A stretch of 64,000 nucleotides of DNA from Chthoniobacter sp. GTDB taxonomy: Bacteria > Verrucomicrobiota > Verrucomicrobiia > Chthoniobacterales > Chthoniobacteraceae. The notes beneath the pieces were generated by a model. It ran no database searches and had not been told where the DNA came from. It worked only from the letters and a program-made list of their open reading frames with translations. The stretch is taken from positions 1-64,000 of the forward strand of contig JAIOPH010000006.1 in assembly GCA_021414005.1 (NCBI GenBank), given 5' to 3'. Shown piece after piece: positions 42,874-54,053 of the stretch (position 1 is the stretch's first letter; each line of letters starts with the position of its first letter). A program made the position numbers and the translations under genes.

Positions 42874-42923
42874 GGTGAAAAAGAAGATCGCACGGCCCCG
42901 GGAAGTTGTCCCGGAGCCGTGCG
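42874..42923 (-). terminator. Rho-independent terminator after rpsA
   Basis: The minus strand can form a 13-base-pair stem with one mismatch (arms near 42889-42902 and 42910-42923, loop AAGTTGT in plus-strand notation), followed by a T-rich tail. It lies just after rpsA and before the glutaredoxin start. Confidence 0.88.
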
Positions 42924-42929
42924 GATGAA

Positions 42930-44621
<1,692 letters not shown>

Positions 44622-44780
44622 AACTTACCTCGGGTTTCCGGTTGGTCTTTCTTCCCGGGCCGCTCAGATGAGCCGCCAACGTCGGGGGAAAGAGGGGCGG
44701 ACATTAGACGAGGAATCTGGGCTGGCAAGGGGGATTTCGGGAAAAAGCCGCCTGTGATCGGCACCGGACGCCGAACGCCA

Positions 44781-45638
44781 TCACGGTGCCGGCGTGGGCG
44801 CGTGAATCTGCCGCCACGCCGACATCGTGCGCGTGAGGACTTCGCGGGGCGGGGCTTTGATGCCGTAGCCTTGGAAGCCAATCGGGCCGGTGTAGCCGGC
44901 GGCGTGGACGGTGCGGAGGAAGGCGGCGACATCGTAGGAGCCGGCACCGAGCGGTTGGATGAGACGGTCCCAGTTCATCGCCTTGGTGTCGCCGGTGTCG
45001 GCTCCGTTGATGGTCACAAACATCAGGCGCGGCAGCGCGGCCTTGAGCACGGGCGCGGGGTCGCGCTCGGAGCCTTCCACTTTCAGCCAGTGGCAGAGGT
45101 TAAAGGTCGCGCCGACGGACGTGCGGTTGAGTTTCTCGGCGACGCGGATGCCGTCCTCCACGCGCTCCAGCCAGAGGGTGGCGTGGGGGTAAAGGGCGAT
45201 CTTCACCCCGCGCGGCTCGGCGTAGTCGGCGATCTCGCGCAGCTTCGCGAGGGCGACGTCGTCGCCGTCGGGCGAGGAGTTGGGAAAGGTGCGCCCGGCG
45301 TCCTGCACGCGGGCCACGGCGAGCCACAGCGCGGTGCCGTGATCTTTCATGGCGTCGATCTGGCCGCGCAGGCGGTCATCTAGCGCGGGGCGGTCGGCGT
45401 GGAAGGAGATGGTGTGATAGCCGTTGAAAAACTTGAGCCCCTCGCGCTCCAGAGCGGTCGCCATCGCGCCGTCGCCCACGGCTCCGCCGAGGCCGGCGTA
45501 GCCGAGTTCCTTCAGCAGCGGCACCACCTCCGCGGCCCCACCGCGCGCGATGGTGTTCATGGCGAAGAACGGGTTGGCATCCGCGGCGCGCAGTGGGCCA
45601 CAGACGAGAGTGAGGAGAAACAACAGGGAGATTTTCAT
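44781..45638 (-). CDS. Secreted sugar-phosphate isomerase/epimerase-like TIM-barrel protein
   Basis: This 285-residue protein starts MKISLLFLLTLVCGPLRA, a signal peptide, so the barrel is probably periplasmic. The AP-endonuclease-2 family TIM barrel is recognised from ELGYAGLGGAVGDG, FFNGYHTISFHAD, VKIALYPHATLWLE, GATFNLCHWLKVEG and GPIGFQGYG. Metal ligands expected for this family include the Glu, His and Asp seen around these strands. It overlaps the stop of the DUF1080 gene by 4 bases and is thus coupled with it. This pair is frequent in polysaccharide-degrading PVC bacteria. The reaction is unknown. Confidence 0.82.
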   Translation of the reverse strand: MKISLLFLLTLVCGPLRAADANPFFAMNTIARGGAAEVVPLLKELGYAGLGGAVGDGAMATALEREGLKFFNGYHTISFHADRPALDDRLRGQIDAMKDHGTALWLAVARVQDAGRTFPNSSPDGDDVALAKLREIADYAEPRGVKIALYPHATLWLERVEDGIRVAEKLNRTSVGATFNLCHWLKVEGSERDPAPVLKAALPRLMFVTINGADTGDTKAMNWDRLIQPLGAGSYDVAAFLRTVHAAGYTGPIGFQGYGIKAPPREVLTRTMSAWRQIHAPTPAP

Positions 45639-46834
45639 TTGGCCGGAGGCTCGCTGCCGGGGATCAGAACAATGTTGCGATATTCGACTGCCACGTCGGA
45701 CGGCAGGGTGATTAGACTCCAATCGAAAGGTAGCCAGCCTTCGTTGGCGACTCCGCTTACAAGGCGAACCCCAATCTTGGCCGCCTTCTGCTTGCCTCCT
45801 ATTTCCACCTCCCAAGTTTCCCAACCCGATACAGGCTTGATCGGAGTATCTCCGCCGGTTTTGTCAGCCCCGACGACACGGCGCTGAAAACGCAACACGA
45901 AGTTAGCCGTTCGCGGTGCAGGAGTATTCAAGCCTATCGCGGGATTGCCGCCGCCCGCACACTTAAGCACATTCAGTGGCCCCGACGGTTTCGTCCGCCG
46001 CGGCGAATCTGTCCCCTCGGCCAGCGGCACCACCGACCACTTCCCGTCCGCGTCTTTCCACCCAGTCAGATCCACGCCGTTAAAAAGCCGCCGCGCTTCC
46101 CCATAGTTCTCGTCCAGCACCTTCAGCCGGATGTCTTTGAAATCCACGGTCATCGCTGCGCCGCCGTGGATTTGCAGCGCGATCACGCCCTCGAGGCTTC
46201 GCTGCTTCGGTGATTTCGGGTCGGCCTTGTCCACGTGGTTGTCGATCAACTCCACCGTCGGATAGCCGTTGAGATACTGCACGATGTGGTTGCCCCGGCA
46301 GACGATGTGATACTCGTTCCACTCCTTGTCCGTGTGATACGGCGCGTCCATGAGCGCCTTCCGATTCGCCACGATCCCCACCACGTCGAGCTTCCCGTCG
46401 GCGTCGATCTCCATGAAATCACCCACATCCGTCAGCCAGCCGCGTCCTGCCTCGTGGTAGAGAAAACCGGTCTTCCCGAGCTGATTCACGATCTCGCCCT
46501 GGTAGCCGGTCACCACCCACTTATCGGTCTCGCGGCTGCGGTATTGGATGCCCGAATTGTTGCCCGTGAGGATGCGGTAGCGCAGCTTCAGCTCGAAGTT
46601 CTTCGGCGCACCGTCGCGCCAGATGAGGAAGGTGTTTCCCGGCGCGCGATTCGTGGCCGTGGTCTCGCCGCGGATGCAGCCGTCCTTCACCGACCACAGG
46701 CCCGGACGCCCGTCCCAACCGGTGAGGTCCTGGCCGTTGAAGATGGATTTGAAACCGGGCTCGGCGGCGGCGCTGGCGAGCGAGGCAGCGCAGAGCAACA
46801 GAGCGAGGAGGGCGTGGCGGAACGTGTAGGTCAT
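45635..46834 (-). CDS. Secreted protein with two 3-keto-disaccharide hydrolase (DUF1080) domains
   Basis: This 399-residue protein has a signal peptide (MTYTFRHALLALLLCAASLASA). Two copies of the same jelly-roll motif start with FNGQDLTGW (about residue 33) and LFNGVDLTGW (about residue 248). The first copy has the family pattern NSGIQYRS, GYQGEI and HETGRG-like YHEAGRGW. The second copy is more divergent. DUF1080 proteins include 3-keto-glucoside hydrolases and other carbohydrate-binding proteins. It is first in the pair with the TIM-barrel gene. An inverted-repeat element lies directly upstream (46887-47129). Confidence 0.85.
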   Translation of the reverse strand: MTYTFRHALLALLLCAASLASAAAEPGFKSIFNGQDLTGWDGRPGLWSVKDGCIRGETTATNRAPGNTFLIWRDGAPKNFELKLRYRILTGNNSGIQYRSRETDKWVVTGYQGEIVNQLGKTGFLYHEAGRGWLTDVGDFMEIDADGKLDVVGIVANRKALMDAPYHTDKEWNEYHIVCRGNHIVQYLNGYPTVELIDNHVDKADPKSPKQRSLEGVIALQIHGGAAMTVDFKDIRLKVLDENYGEARRLFNGVDLTGWKDADGKWSVVPLAEGTDSPRRTKPSGPLNVLKCAGGGNPAIGLNTPAPRTANFVLRFQRRVVGADKTGGDTPIKPVSGWETWEVEIGGKQKAAKIGVRLVSGVANEGWLPFDWSLITLPSDVAVEYRNIVLIPGSEPPAK

Positions 46835-46886
46835 TGGTGGGTTCGTGGGGTTTGTCGGTGGGTGTGTCGAGTGGAGAAAAATCGAT

Positions 46887-47129
46887 CGTCATCCTGAGCG
46901 GAGCGGAGGTGGAAAGGCGGGCGAAGCGCAGTCGAAGGACCTCTAACTTTTCGCGGGCGGAGGTGGTTGGAAAATGCACGGTCATTTTGCGCGGACCTTC
47001 GCCTCGGGCGGAGGTGGCGGGTGTGATGCCGCCTCGTGCTCCGCACCGCCTCCGCCCGCGAATAGTTAGAGGTCCTTCGACTCCGTTCCTTCCCGCCTTC
47101 GCCCACAAGGAACTCCGCTCAGGATGACG
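46887..47129. repeat. Inverted-repeat element, family 2, copy C
   Basis: Perfect 17-base terminal arms are 46887-46903 and 47113-47129. Inner arms of 17 bases are 46931-46947 and 47065-47081 (GTCGAAGGACCTCTAAC and its complement). It is the same design as 8324-8513, with a longer central part, so two complete copies and one half copy (13751-13838) occur in 64 kb. Confidence 0.88.
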
Positions 47130-47166
47130 GGGTTTGGGAACGCTCATTCGGACTTCGGGCTTCTTT

Positions 47167-47187
47167 CGTCATTCGTCATTCGTCATT
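47167..47187. repeat. Three tandem CGTCATT heptamers
   Basis: Three exact copies of CGTCATT stand between the family 2 repeat and the end of the haem-protein gene. The unit length of seven is the same as in the arrays at 5373-5407 and 51993-52020, though the sequence differs. Confidence 0.75.
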
Positions 47188-47192
47188 GCCAC

Positions 47193-50100
47193 TCATTTCC
47201 CCGCCTTCGTCCCTTCGAGAAACGCCAATATCCCCGCCAGATCCTCCGGCGTGAGCGCGTTCAGCAGCCCGTCGGGCATCATGGATTTCTCGCGCTTCTG
47301 CCGCTCGGCGATGTTCCCCTTCTCCAGCACCGCGGTCACGCCTGCGATGTTGCGCACTTCCACGGAATCGCCGCTCTCCTTCACCACGAAGCCCTCCACC
47401 TCCTCCTTGTTCTTCAGCTTGAACCACACCGACTCGAAGCCCTGTGAAATCTTCGCCCCGGGCTTGAGGATGGACTCGCACAGCTCCGCGCGCGTGTAGC
47501 GCGTGGCGATGCCGCCGAGCATCGGACCTTTCGGCGGCTCGGATTCGGAGACGGTGTGGCAGGCCACGCAGGCTTGTTTCAAAAAGAGCGCCTCGCCGGC
47601 TTTCGCGTCGCCCTTCACGGCGAGCGCGGTCTTGAGCACGTCCTCGTATTTCATCTCGCCGATGGTCCGTGCTCCGGGCGCGGCGACTTTGTCCAGTCCG
47701 AGCTTGGTGAGCGCGAATTCCGCGGCCTCCGCGACCACGCTGCTCTTGTCGTGCAAATGCTCGCGCACCTGCGGGCCAAACTGCTTCGCGCCCGTCGCGC
47801 CGATGACCCCGAGCAGCGTGGTCGCCTGTTCCGGGTCGGCCCACAGCGTCTCGATCTCCTTCGCCGCCGCCGCCTTCGCGTTGGCGTCCTTGACCACGTT
47901 GCTCGTCGTCAGATTCACCAGCACCGTCGCGCCGAGCACGCGCTTCGCCGGCTCTTTCGCCCGCGCGAGATTGGCGAAAACGCCGACCTGTTTCGCGTGC
48001 CGCGCGTCACGCGTGAACTCCTCCCACACCGCCCCGACCGCGCCCGCGTGATCCGCCGCCGGCAGCTTGACGAAAACCTCCGTCACCGCGCCGGCGTTCC
48101 TTTCCACCACACCCGCGAGCATCCGCAGCGCGCGGGCGCGGAGTTCCGCCGGCTCGGTGGCGGAGAGCGCCACGTTCGTGAGCGCCTTGAGCGCGTGCTC
48201 GGGCGGGTTGCCCTTGCCGCCGAGCAGCGGCCCGATCAGGTCGAGCCGCGACGCCGTGTCCTTGCCCACTTTGGAAATCATCAGCTCATCCAGGCCAGGG
48301 AAGTTGATCTTGTGCTTCGTCAGCGTGCTCACGAAAAACGCCGCGTCCTCGCTCTGCGCCGCTTCGAGCTGCTGCTTGAGCGCGGCCTGGATTTTCTCCG
48401 TCTCGGACCACGGCACGACTTTGAAAATCGGCCCGCTGGAATCCGGGCGCGTGCCCCACCACATCTTCGGGTCGGTGTAGGGCGCCTCGTCAAAGTTCAC
48501 GCGGCAGAGCGCGCGGTAGATGCCGCGCAGGAGTTCGCCTTTGGCCTTCGGCAGCCGGTCGAGCAGCCCCTGCACCGCTGCGGGTTCGTGCAGCGCGGCG
48601 AGCACGCGGAGCGCGCCGGGATGCACTTTCGTCTCGGCGGAATCCAGCGCCCGCAGGCACACGTCTGTCGCTTTCAGCGAGACGAGCATTTGCACCGCGA
48701 CGTGCGCCACGGTGTAGTCGCTGTCGGCAGTCAGCGGCAGGATGCGATCGGCGGTCTCCACCTTGCCGAGCCGCCCGAGGCCCGTCACCGCCTGGAGCCG
48801 CACGCGCGGGTTCGGGTCCGAGAGGGCGGTGAGGAAAGGTGCCGCAGGAATCTCGGCGGCGATGCGCTGGTCGTCGGCCAGGGCCTTGAGCGCGTACTCG
48901 CGCATTTCGTCCAGCTTAGTTCCCGTGAGGAACTGAGTCCGCTCCACGAGCAAAGGTGTGGCCTTGGCACCGAGGAGTTGTTTCAGCGTAAAGATCGCTG
49001 CGACCCGCCCACTAAGGTTGTCGAGTGGGGAGAGGCCGCTCAAAATTGACGGGGTCATCGCCGACAGTGTCTCCGTCACGCCCGGTTCCATCCCACGTAT
49101 CAGCAGTTCCCGCTGGCAGGCCATGCGCATGACCGCGCTCGGCGAACCCACGCCTTTTGCAAGTTGCTTCGCCGTCATCTTCTTCAAATCCGGAAACGCC
49201 TCCACCTTCTTCCCCTTCGGCGTGAGCCGGATGATGTAGCCCACCTTCGGCCCCGCGTAGGTGAACGTCGCCCCGTCCCAGCTCGACGCGTAGAGCCGGC
49301 CGGAGCCGTCCACGTCCAGATCCGTGCCCCGCGTCATCTTCATGAACTGCTTGAACTCCTTCGGCTCCACCTTCCACGTCGCGCCGTTCTGGGTCAGCGG
49401 ATGCAGCTCGATCTTACTCGCCCCCCACTCCACCGAATAGAACCCGCGGCCCCACGGCTCCGGCAGCCCCGGTTCATCGAGAAAAATGGAACCCATCGGC
49501 GAGCCGCCGCCGAGGTCTGCCATCGTCGGGATCATTTCGTCGGCGAAGTTTTTGTAGAGCGACGGATAACCCATCTGCGCGCCCACCGGGTTGTGGCTCA
49601 GCCGAATATTCCACCCGCCGCCGTCGTTCGTATTGTCGCGTGTGAACAGGTCCAGCGTCGGGCTGATCGCCACCGACAGGATGTTGCGCGCCCCGCGCAC
49701 CACCAGTTCCATCCCCGAGCCATCCGGCCGCACCCGCACGATGCCCCCGCCCCGCAGCGCCAGCGTGCGCCCGTCCTTCCCCTTCGCCTGCACCGCCCCG
49801 TAGTCGCCCACGGCGATGTAAATCCAGCCGTCGATCCCCATGCGGCAGCCATTGGTCGTGTGATCCGCCCCGCGGAAATCCAGCCCGAAGCCCAGCCCCG
49901 TGATCAGATCCTCCTGCTTTTCCGCCACCCCGTCGCCATCGGCATCCGTGTAGGCCGTGAGATTCGGCGGGTGCATGCAGAAAAGTGTGCGCGTACTCGC
50001 GTCCCAGATCACCCCGCGCGGGCTGTCCATCTTCGCGAACGTCGTGAACACATCCGCCTGCCCGTCGCCATCCGTGTCCTTGCACATCACGACCTTCCCG

Positions 50101-50381
50101 CGGTCCGGCTTGCGATCCAGCGACCCATTTTCATCGCACGCCACAAAGAGCGTCCCATCCGGCGCCGCGCTGATGAAGACTGGATACGAGATATTCGGCG
50201 GCGACGCGAAAACCGTGGCCTCAAACTCCGGCGGAAACGTCACCTTCTTCAAAATCTCCGCCGCCGGAGTCAGCGGCGCGGCGGCCGGAGCCGCAGGCGC
50301 AGCGGGTACGGGATCAGCGGCGAAAAGCGGCGCGCAGAGCGAGGTGAAAGCGAGGGCGAGGAGGATTGGGGAGTGTTTCAT
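47193..50381 (-). CDS. PVC-type membrane-bound dehydrogenase/HEAT/haem protein
   Basis: This 1062-residue secreted protein has a signal peptide (LALAFTSLCAPLFA) and a Pro/Ala linker. The N-terminal 400 residues are a dehydrogenase-like propeller (FEATVFASPPNISYPVFI, LTAYTDADGDGVAEKQ, WGRGFYSVEWGASKIE) of the Pirellula/Verrucomicrobium type. The middle 500 residues are HEAT-like helical repeats (ALSDPNPRVRLQAVTGLGRLG). The last 150 residues hold one CxxCH haem site (CVACHTVS, Cys near 937) and a distal VWFKLKNKEEVEGFVVKE block. This composite architecture is close to a signature of Planctomycetes and Verrucomicrobia. Its substrate is unknown; many copies per genome are usual. Confidence 0.92.
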   Translation of the reverse strand: MKHSPILLALAFTSLCAPLFAADPVPAAPAAPAAAPLTPAAEILKKVTFPPEFEATVFASPPNISYPVFISAAPDGTLFVACDENGSLDRKPDRGKVVMCKDTDGDGQADVFTTFAKMDSPRGVIWDASTRTLFCMHPPNLTAYTDADGDGVAEKQEDLITGLGFGLDFRGADHTTNGCRMGIDGWIYIAVGDYGAVQAKGKDGRTLALRGGGIVRVRPDGSGMELVVRGARNILSVAISPTLDLFTRDNTNDGGGWNIRLSHNPVGAQMGYPSLYKNFADEMIPTMADLGGGSPMGSIFLDEPGLPEPWGRGFYSVEWGASKIELHPLTQNGATWKVEPKEFKQFMKMTRGTDLDVDGSGRLYASSWDGATFTYAGPKVGYIIRLTPKGKKVEAFPDLKKMTAKQLAKGVGSPSAVMRMACQRELLIRGMEPGVTETLSAMTPSILSGLSPLDNLSGRVAAIFTLKQLLGAKATPLLVERTQFLTGTKLDEMREYALKALADDQRIAAEIPAAPFLTALSDPNPRVRLQAVTGLGRLGKVETADRILPLTADSDYTVAHVAVQMLVSLKATDVCLRALDSAETKVHPGALRVLAALHEPAAVQGLLDRLPKAKGELLRGIYRALCRVNFDEAPYTDPKMWWGTRPDSSGPIFKVVPWSETEKIQAALKQQLEAAQSEDAAFFVSTLTKHKINFPGLDELMISKVGKDTASRLDLIGPLLGGKGNPPEHALKALTNVALSATEPAELRARALRMLAGVVERNAGAVTEVFVKLPAADHAGAVGAVWEEFTRDARHAKQVGVFANLARAKEPAKRVLGATVLVNLTTSNVVKDANAKAAAAKEIETLWADPEQATTLLGVIGATGAKQFGPQVREHLHDKSSVVAEAAEFALTKLGLDKVAAPGARTIGEMKYEDVLKTALAVKGDAKAGEALFLKQACVACHTVSESEPPKGPMLGGIATRYTRAELCESILKPGAKISQGFESVWFKLKNKEEVEGFVVKESGDSVEVRNIAGVTAVLEKGNIAERQKREKSMMPDGLLNALTPEDLAGILAFLEGTKAGK

Positions 50382-50454
50382 AAATGCGGGGTGAAGACCC
50401 GGCGCAGCGGTCTATCTTAGCCGCCCCGCCCGCGCAAAGCGCGAATCGCCCACC

Positions 50455-51303
50455 TCAACTAAGGCTCCGCCCGCGCGGCCAGGTTTTGCGTGCGTGATGA
50501 AAGAGATACTGCTGGGCGTAGCCGCCGAAGGGGCCGAAATACTCCGCGGAAAACGCGCGCAACCGTGCGGTCGTGACGGTGCGTTTCCGCGGAAAATACA
50601 GCGCGCGCAGTACCCGCTCGATCCACACGTCGATCGGGAACGCCCGCACCCGCTCAAAGCCGAAAAGCAGCGCGCAATTCGCCACCTTCTCGCCCACGCC
50701 GGGCAGCCGGCACAGTTCCACACGCGCAGCGGCGTCATCCAGCGTCGCGACGTGCGCCAGATCCACCGCGCCCTCCGCCACCATCCGCGCCGCGCCGAGC
50801 AGATTCTTTGCGCGAAAACCCAGCGCGCACGCCCGCAGCTCCGCCTCGCTCAGCCGCGCCAGCGCCTCCGCCGTCGGGTAGGTAAAAATCTCGCGCCCGC
50901 CGATTTCGCGCCGCGACCCATAGCGCCGCCGCAGCGTGTGCGAGATCTGCGCGATGTGCGGCACCTGCTTCATCGCCGAGGTGATGAACGTGGCCACGCA
51001 CTCCCACGCCGGCTGGCGCACGATCCGCAGTCCGCGACAAAACTCCGCCGCCGCCGTCATCGCCGGATCCGCGGGAAACGTCGCCCGGATTTCCGCGAGC
51101 GGATGATCCAGCGCGAAATAGTGCGCCGCCAGGGTTTCCAAACCCGCCGACACCACCAATCTGCCGCCCCGCTGCTCCACGGACATGGCCGTTTCCCCCA
51201 CCGCGCCCACCCAGCCCGCGCCCGCGCGCACCCAATGAAAGACCTGCCCGCAAGCCAGCGTCGCCTCCAGATCGAAGTCCGGCGCAGCGACCGCTGCGTT
51301 CAC
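50455..51303 (-). CDS. DNA glycosylase of the OGG1/8-oxoguanine type
   Basis: This 282-residue protein has the HhH-GPD fold. The N-terminal domain starts with ACGQVFHW, as in OGG1-type enzymes. The helix-hairpin-helix and catalytic part is LPGVGEKVANCALLFGF (Lys206, the Schiff-base Lys position) with Asp225 in FPIDVWIERV. It cuts oxidised guanine from DNA and nicks the backbone. The gene overlaps the end of rex by 4 bases, so it is probably made with the redox regulator. A mismatch with bacterial MutM is clear: this is the eukaryote-like OGG fold. Confidence 0.9.
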   Translation of the reverse strand: MNAAVAAPDFDLEATLACGQVFHWVRAGAGWVGAVGETAMSVEQRGGRLVVSAGLETLAAHYFALDHPLAEIRATFPADPAMTAAAEFCRGLRIVRQPAWECVATFITSAMKQVPHIAQISHTLRRRYGSRREIGGREIFTYPTAEALARLSEAELRACALGFRAKNLLGAARMVAEGAVDLAHVATLDDAAARVELCRLPGVGEKVANCALLFGFERVRAFPIDVWIERVLRALYFPRKRTVTTARLRAFSAEYFGPFGGYAQQYLFHHARKTWPRGRSLS

Positions 51304-51920
51304 TGGATGAAGTAGCTCAGATTTTCCAACTCGATGGCCAGGTCCACATTGTTCACCACCACCCTATCGGGCACCTGGAGAATGATCGGCGCAAAGTTCA
51401 AGATCGCCAGCACCCCGGCCTCCACGAGCGCGTTCGCCACCTCCTGCGCCACGGTTCCCGGCACCGTGAGGATCGCCATCTTGATGTGCTGCTCGCGCAC
51501 AAACCCGCCCAGCTCCGTCATCGGCAACAGCTTCACCCCGAGCTGCTGCGCGCGCGTCTTCGAGGTCTTCACATCGAACGCCGCCACCACCTCGAAACCC
51601 TCTTTGGCAAATCCGTGATAGCGCAGCAGCGCCGCCCCGAGATTGCCCGCGCCGACCAGAATCACCGGCTGAAGCCGCGTGGTGCCCAGCACATCCGTGA
51701 GCTGCTTGCTCAGCGACTCCACGCTGTAGCCGAGACCACGCGTGCCGAACTGCCCGAAATACGTCAGGTCCTTCCGCAATTGCGTCGGCTTCACGCCCGC
51801 CGCCTTGGCCAGCGCCGCCGAGGAAACCGTCGCCGTCTTGCCCACCCGCAGCCGCTGGAGCGCCCGGTAGTAAAGCGAGAGCCGATAGACCGTCTTCCGT
51901 GGGATGACTAACTTCTGCAT
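51300..51920 (-). CDS. rex: Redox-sensing transcriptional repressor Rex
   Basis: This 206-residue protein has an N-terminal winged-helix DNA-binding domain (AALAKAAGVKPTQLRKDLTYFGQFGTRGLGY) and a Rossmann NADH-binding domain (VILVGAGNLGAALL). Rex represses respiratory and fermentation genes until the NADH/NAD ratio rises. The start at 51920 (MQKLVIPRKTVYRL) is chosen because Rex proteins begin with this kind of IPxxTxxRL helix. Longer starts at 51953 and 52046 would add unconserved residues. I could not find a clear TTGTGAAnnnnnnTTCACAA operator near the gene. Confidence 0.93.
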   Translation of the reverse strand: MQKLVIPRKTVYRLSLYYRALQRLRVGKTATVSSAALAKAAGVKPTQLRKDLTYFGQFGTRGLGYSVESLSKQLTDVLGTTRLQPVILVGAGNLGAALLRYHGFAKEGFEVVAAFDVKTSKTRAQQLGVKLLPMTELGGFVREQHIKMAILTVPGTVAQEVANALVEAGVLAILNFAPIILQVPDRVVVNNVDLAIELENLSYFIQ

Positions 51921-51992
51921 TTCGTGAAAAGGAGCGTGCGAGCGCGCCTTCATACGCAAAGACCCCGCGCTTGCAACCACCCGCTGTGGGAA

Positions 51993-52020
51993 AATCCGAA
52001 ATCCGAAATCCGAAATCCGC
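51993..52020. repeat. Tandem AATCCGA heptamers upstream of rex (4 units)
   Basis: Three exact AATCCGA units and one ending in C (AATCCGC) lie in the divergent gap between rex and the pseudouridine synthase. The unit is identical to the last heptamer of the array inside priA. Confidence 0.85.
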
Positions 52021-52144
52021 GTAATCCGTGGTTCAAATTCCCCCATCCGTCCGGCGGCGTGCGCGCCCGGAAATTGTTTCGCATTTCCGGTTTCCGATTC
52101 CGCCTTTGTGCTCCATTGTCCGCCCCCCCAAATTTCTTCACCTT

Positions 52145-52843
52145 ATGCGACTCAACCGTTTTCTCGCCTCCGCCGGCCTCGGCTCCCGCCGCGGCGTGGA
52201 GGAACTCATCACCGCCGGACAGGTCCGCATCAATGGCCACGTCGTCACCAACCTCTCCACCCAGGTCGGCCCCGAGGACAACGTGAAAGTCGGCGCGCGC
52301 ATCGTCCGCCAGCAGACCTCGCTCACCGCCGTCCTCGCCAAGCCACGCGGCTTTGTCTGCACCGCCGACGACGAATGCCAGCGCCGCACCATCTTCGACC
52401 TGCTCCCCTCCACCTGGCCGCGCGTCCATCACGTCGGCCGGCTCGACATGGACAGCGAGGGTCTGCTCATCGTCACCAATGACGGCGACCTTTCCCTCGC
52501 CCTCACCCACCCGCGCTACAAGATCGACAAGGAATACGAGGTCATCATCGACAAACCCTTTGATCAAAAGGATCGCGAAAAACTCCTGCGCGGCTTCCAC
52601 ATCATGGGCGGGCGGGCCAAAGCCGAGCGCGTCGAGATCGTCGGGCCGAAGCATCTGCGCCTCACGCTGAACCAAGGCATCAAGCGCCAGATCCGCCTCA
52701 TGCTTTACGAACTCGGCTACGAAGTGGAACGCCTCGTCCGCACCCGCATCGGCCCGCTGAAAATCGCCACCATGCGCCCCGGCGAATGGCGCATCCTGAC
52801 CGGTCAGGAAATCACCGCGCTCAAAACGCCCGCCACCGCTTAG
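52145..52843 (+). CDS. rRNA pseudouridine synthase (RsuA/RluB/RluE/RluF family)
   Basis: This 232-residue protein has an N-terminal S4 RNA-binding domain (MRLNRFLASAGLGSRRGVEELI) and a catalytic domain with the GRLDMDSEGLLIVTNDG motif, whose Asp is the nucleophile. It converts uridine to pseudouridine in rRNA; the exact site cannot be told. The frame opens at 52028, but the ATG at 52145 begins at the S4 domain. It ends 7 bases before the convergent kbl gene. Confidence 0.93.
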   Translation: MRLNRFLASAGLGSRRGVEELITAGQVRINGHVVTNLSTQVGPEDNVKVGARIVRQQTSLTAVLAKPRGFVCTADDECQRRTIFDLLPSTWPRVHHVGRLDMDSEGLLIVTNDGDLSLALTHPRYKIDKEYEVIIDKPFDQKDREKLLRGFHIMGGRAKAERVEIVGPKHLRLTLNQGIKRQIRLMLYELGYEVERLVRTRIGPLKIATMRPGEWRILTGQEITALKTPATA

Positions 52844-52850
52844 CGCCGGC

Positions 52851-54041
52851 TCACAGCCTCAGTTCCGCCTTTACCGCACTGAACTGCTCGACCGCAAACT
52901 CCAGATCCGCGCGCGTGTGCGCCGCGCTGATTTGCGTGCGGATGCGCGCCTTTCCCTGCGGCACCACCGGGTAGAAAAAGCCCACCACATACACGCCCCG
53001 CGCCAGCATCGCCTCCGCGAACCGCTGCGCCAGAGGCGCGTCGCCCAGCATGATCGGCACGATGGGATGCGTCCCCGGCAGGATCGCAAAACCGCGCGCC
53101 GTCATCTCCGCGCGAAAGAACGCCGTGCTCTCCGCCAGCCGGTCGCGGAGCTGCGTGGACCCCGCCAGCATCTCCAGCACCTTCAGCGACGCGCCCACGA
53201 TCGCCGGGGCCAGCGTGTTCGAGAAAAGATATGGCCGCGACCGCTGCCGCAGCATCTCCACGATCTCCCGCCGCCCGCTCACATAGCCGCCGCTCGCCCC
53301 ACCCAGCGCCTTGCCCAGCGTCCCCGTGAGAATATCCACCCGGCCCTTCACGCCACAGTGCTCCGGCGTCCCGCGCCCCGTCTTCCCCACGAACCCCACC
53401 GCATGCGAATCGTCCACCATCACCAGCGCGCCGTAGCGGTCCGCCAGCTCACAAATCCCCGCCAGATTCGCGATGTAGCCATCCATCGAAAACACCCCGT
53501 CCGTCGCGATCATCTTGAAGCGCGCCCCTTTCTCCGTCGCCGCCCGGAGCTGCGCCTCCAGATCTGCCATGTCGTTGTTTTTGTAGCGAAACCGCGCGGC
53601 CTTGCACAGCCGCACACCATCAATGATCGACGCGTGATTCAGCTCGTCCGAAATGATCGCGTCCTCCGCCCCGAGCAGCGTCTCAAACAGTCCGCCATTC
53701 GCATCGAAGCACGACGAATACAAGATCGTGTCGTCCACCCCGAGAAACGCGGACAGCGCGCCTTCGAGCTGCTTGTGGATGTCCTGCGTGCCGCAGATGA
53801 AACGCACGCTCGCCATCCCGTAACCCCGCCGGTCCAGCGCCGCGTGCGCCGCCGCGATCACGTCGGGATGCTCCGCCAGCCCGAGGTAATTGTTTGCGCA
53901 CATATTCAGCACCTCGCGCCCGTCCACCACGCGGATGCGCGCATCCTGCGGCGAGGAAATCACGCGCTCGTTTTTGTACAGACCCGCCGCGCGGATCGTC
54001 GTGAGCTGCTCCCGGAGATGATCGAGAAATGAGGTTGGCAT
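52851..54041 (-). CDS. kbl: Glycine C-acetyltransferase (2-amino-3-ketobutyrate CoA ligase)
   Basis: This 396-residue PLP enzyme of the alpha-oxoamine synthase family interconverts 2-amino-3-oxobutyrate plus CoA with glycine plus acetyl-CoA. Motifs are MCANNYLGL near the start, [25 protein letters not shown] with the cofactor Asp, and [15 protein letters not shown] carrying the PLP Lys. Close relatives (8-amino-7-oxononanoate synthase, serine palmitoyltransferase) share the fold. The motif set and length favour Kbl. Its usual partner tdh (threonine dehydrogenase) is not adjacent. It lies 12 bases after trpC on the same strand. Confidence 0.93.
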   Translation of the reverse strand: MPTSFLDHLREQLTTIRAAGLYKNERVISSPQDARIRVVDGREVLNMCANNYLGLAEHPDVIAAAHAALDRRGYGMASVRFICGTQDIHKQLEGALSAFLGVDDTILYSSCFDANGGLFETLLGAEDAIISDELNHASIIDGVRLCKAARFRYKNNDMADLEAQLRAATEKGARFKMIATDGVFSMDGYIANLAGICELADRYGALVMVDDSHAVGFVGKTGRGTPEHCGVKGRVDILTGTLGKALGGASGGYVSGRREIVEMLRQRSRPYLFSNTLAPAIVGASLKVLEMLAGSTQLRDRLAESTAFFRAEMTARGFAILPGTHPIVPIMLGDAPLAQRFAEAMLARGVYVVGFFYPVVPQGKARIRTQISAAHTRADLEFAVEQFSAVKAELRL

Positions 54042-54053
54042 AATTGGAAAAAC

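Larger units (their letters stand above)
46835..47192. other. Intergenic stretch with family 2 repeat and heptamers
   Basis: These 358 bases between two genes read in the same direction hold no gene. Most of the stretch is the inverted-repeat element 46887-47129, followed by three tandem CGTCATT heptamers at 47167-47187. I see no clear promoter for the DUF1080 gene. Confidence 0.75.

Noticed and set aside
51921..52144. Rex operator
   Set aside because: I searched for TTGTGAA-n6-TTCACAA by eye and saw only a partial half site (TTCGTGAA), which is not convincing.
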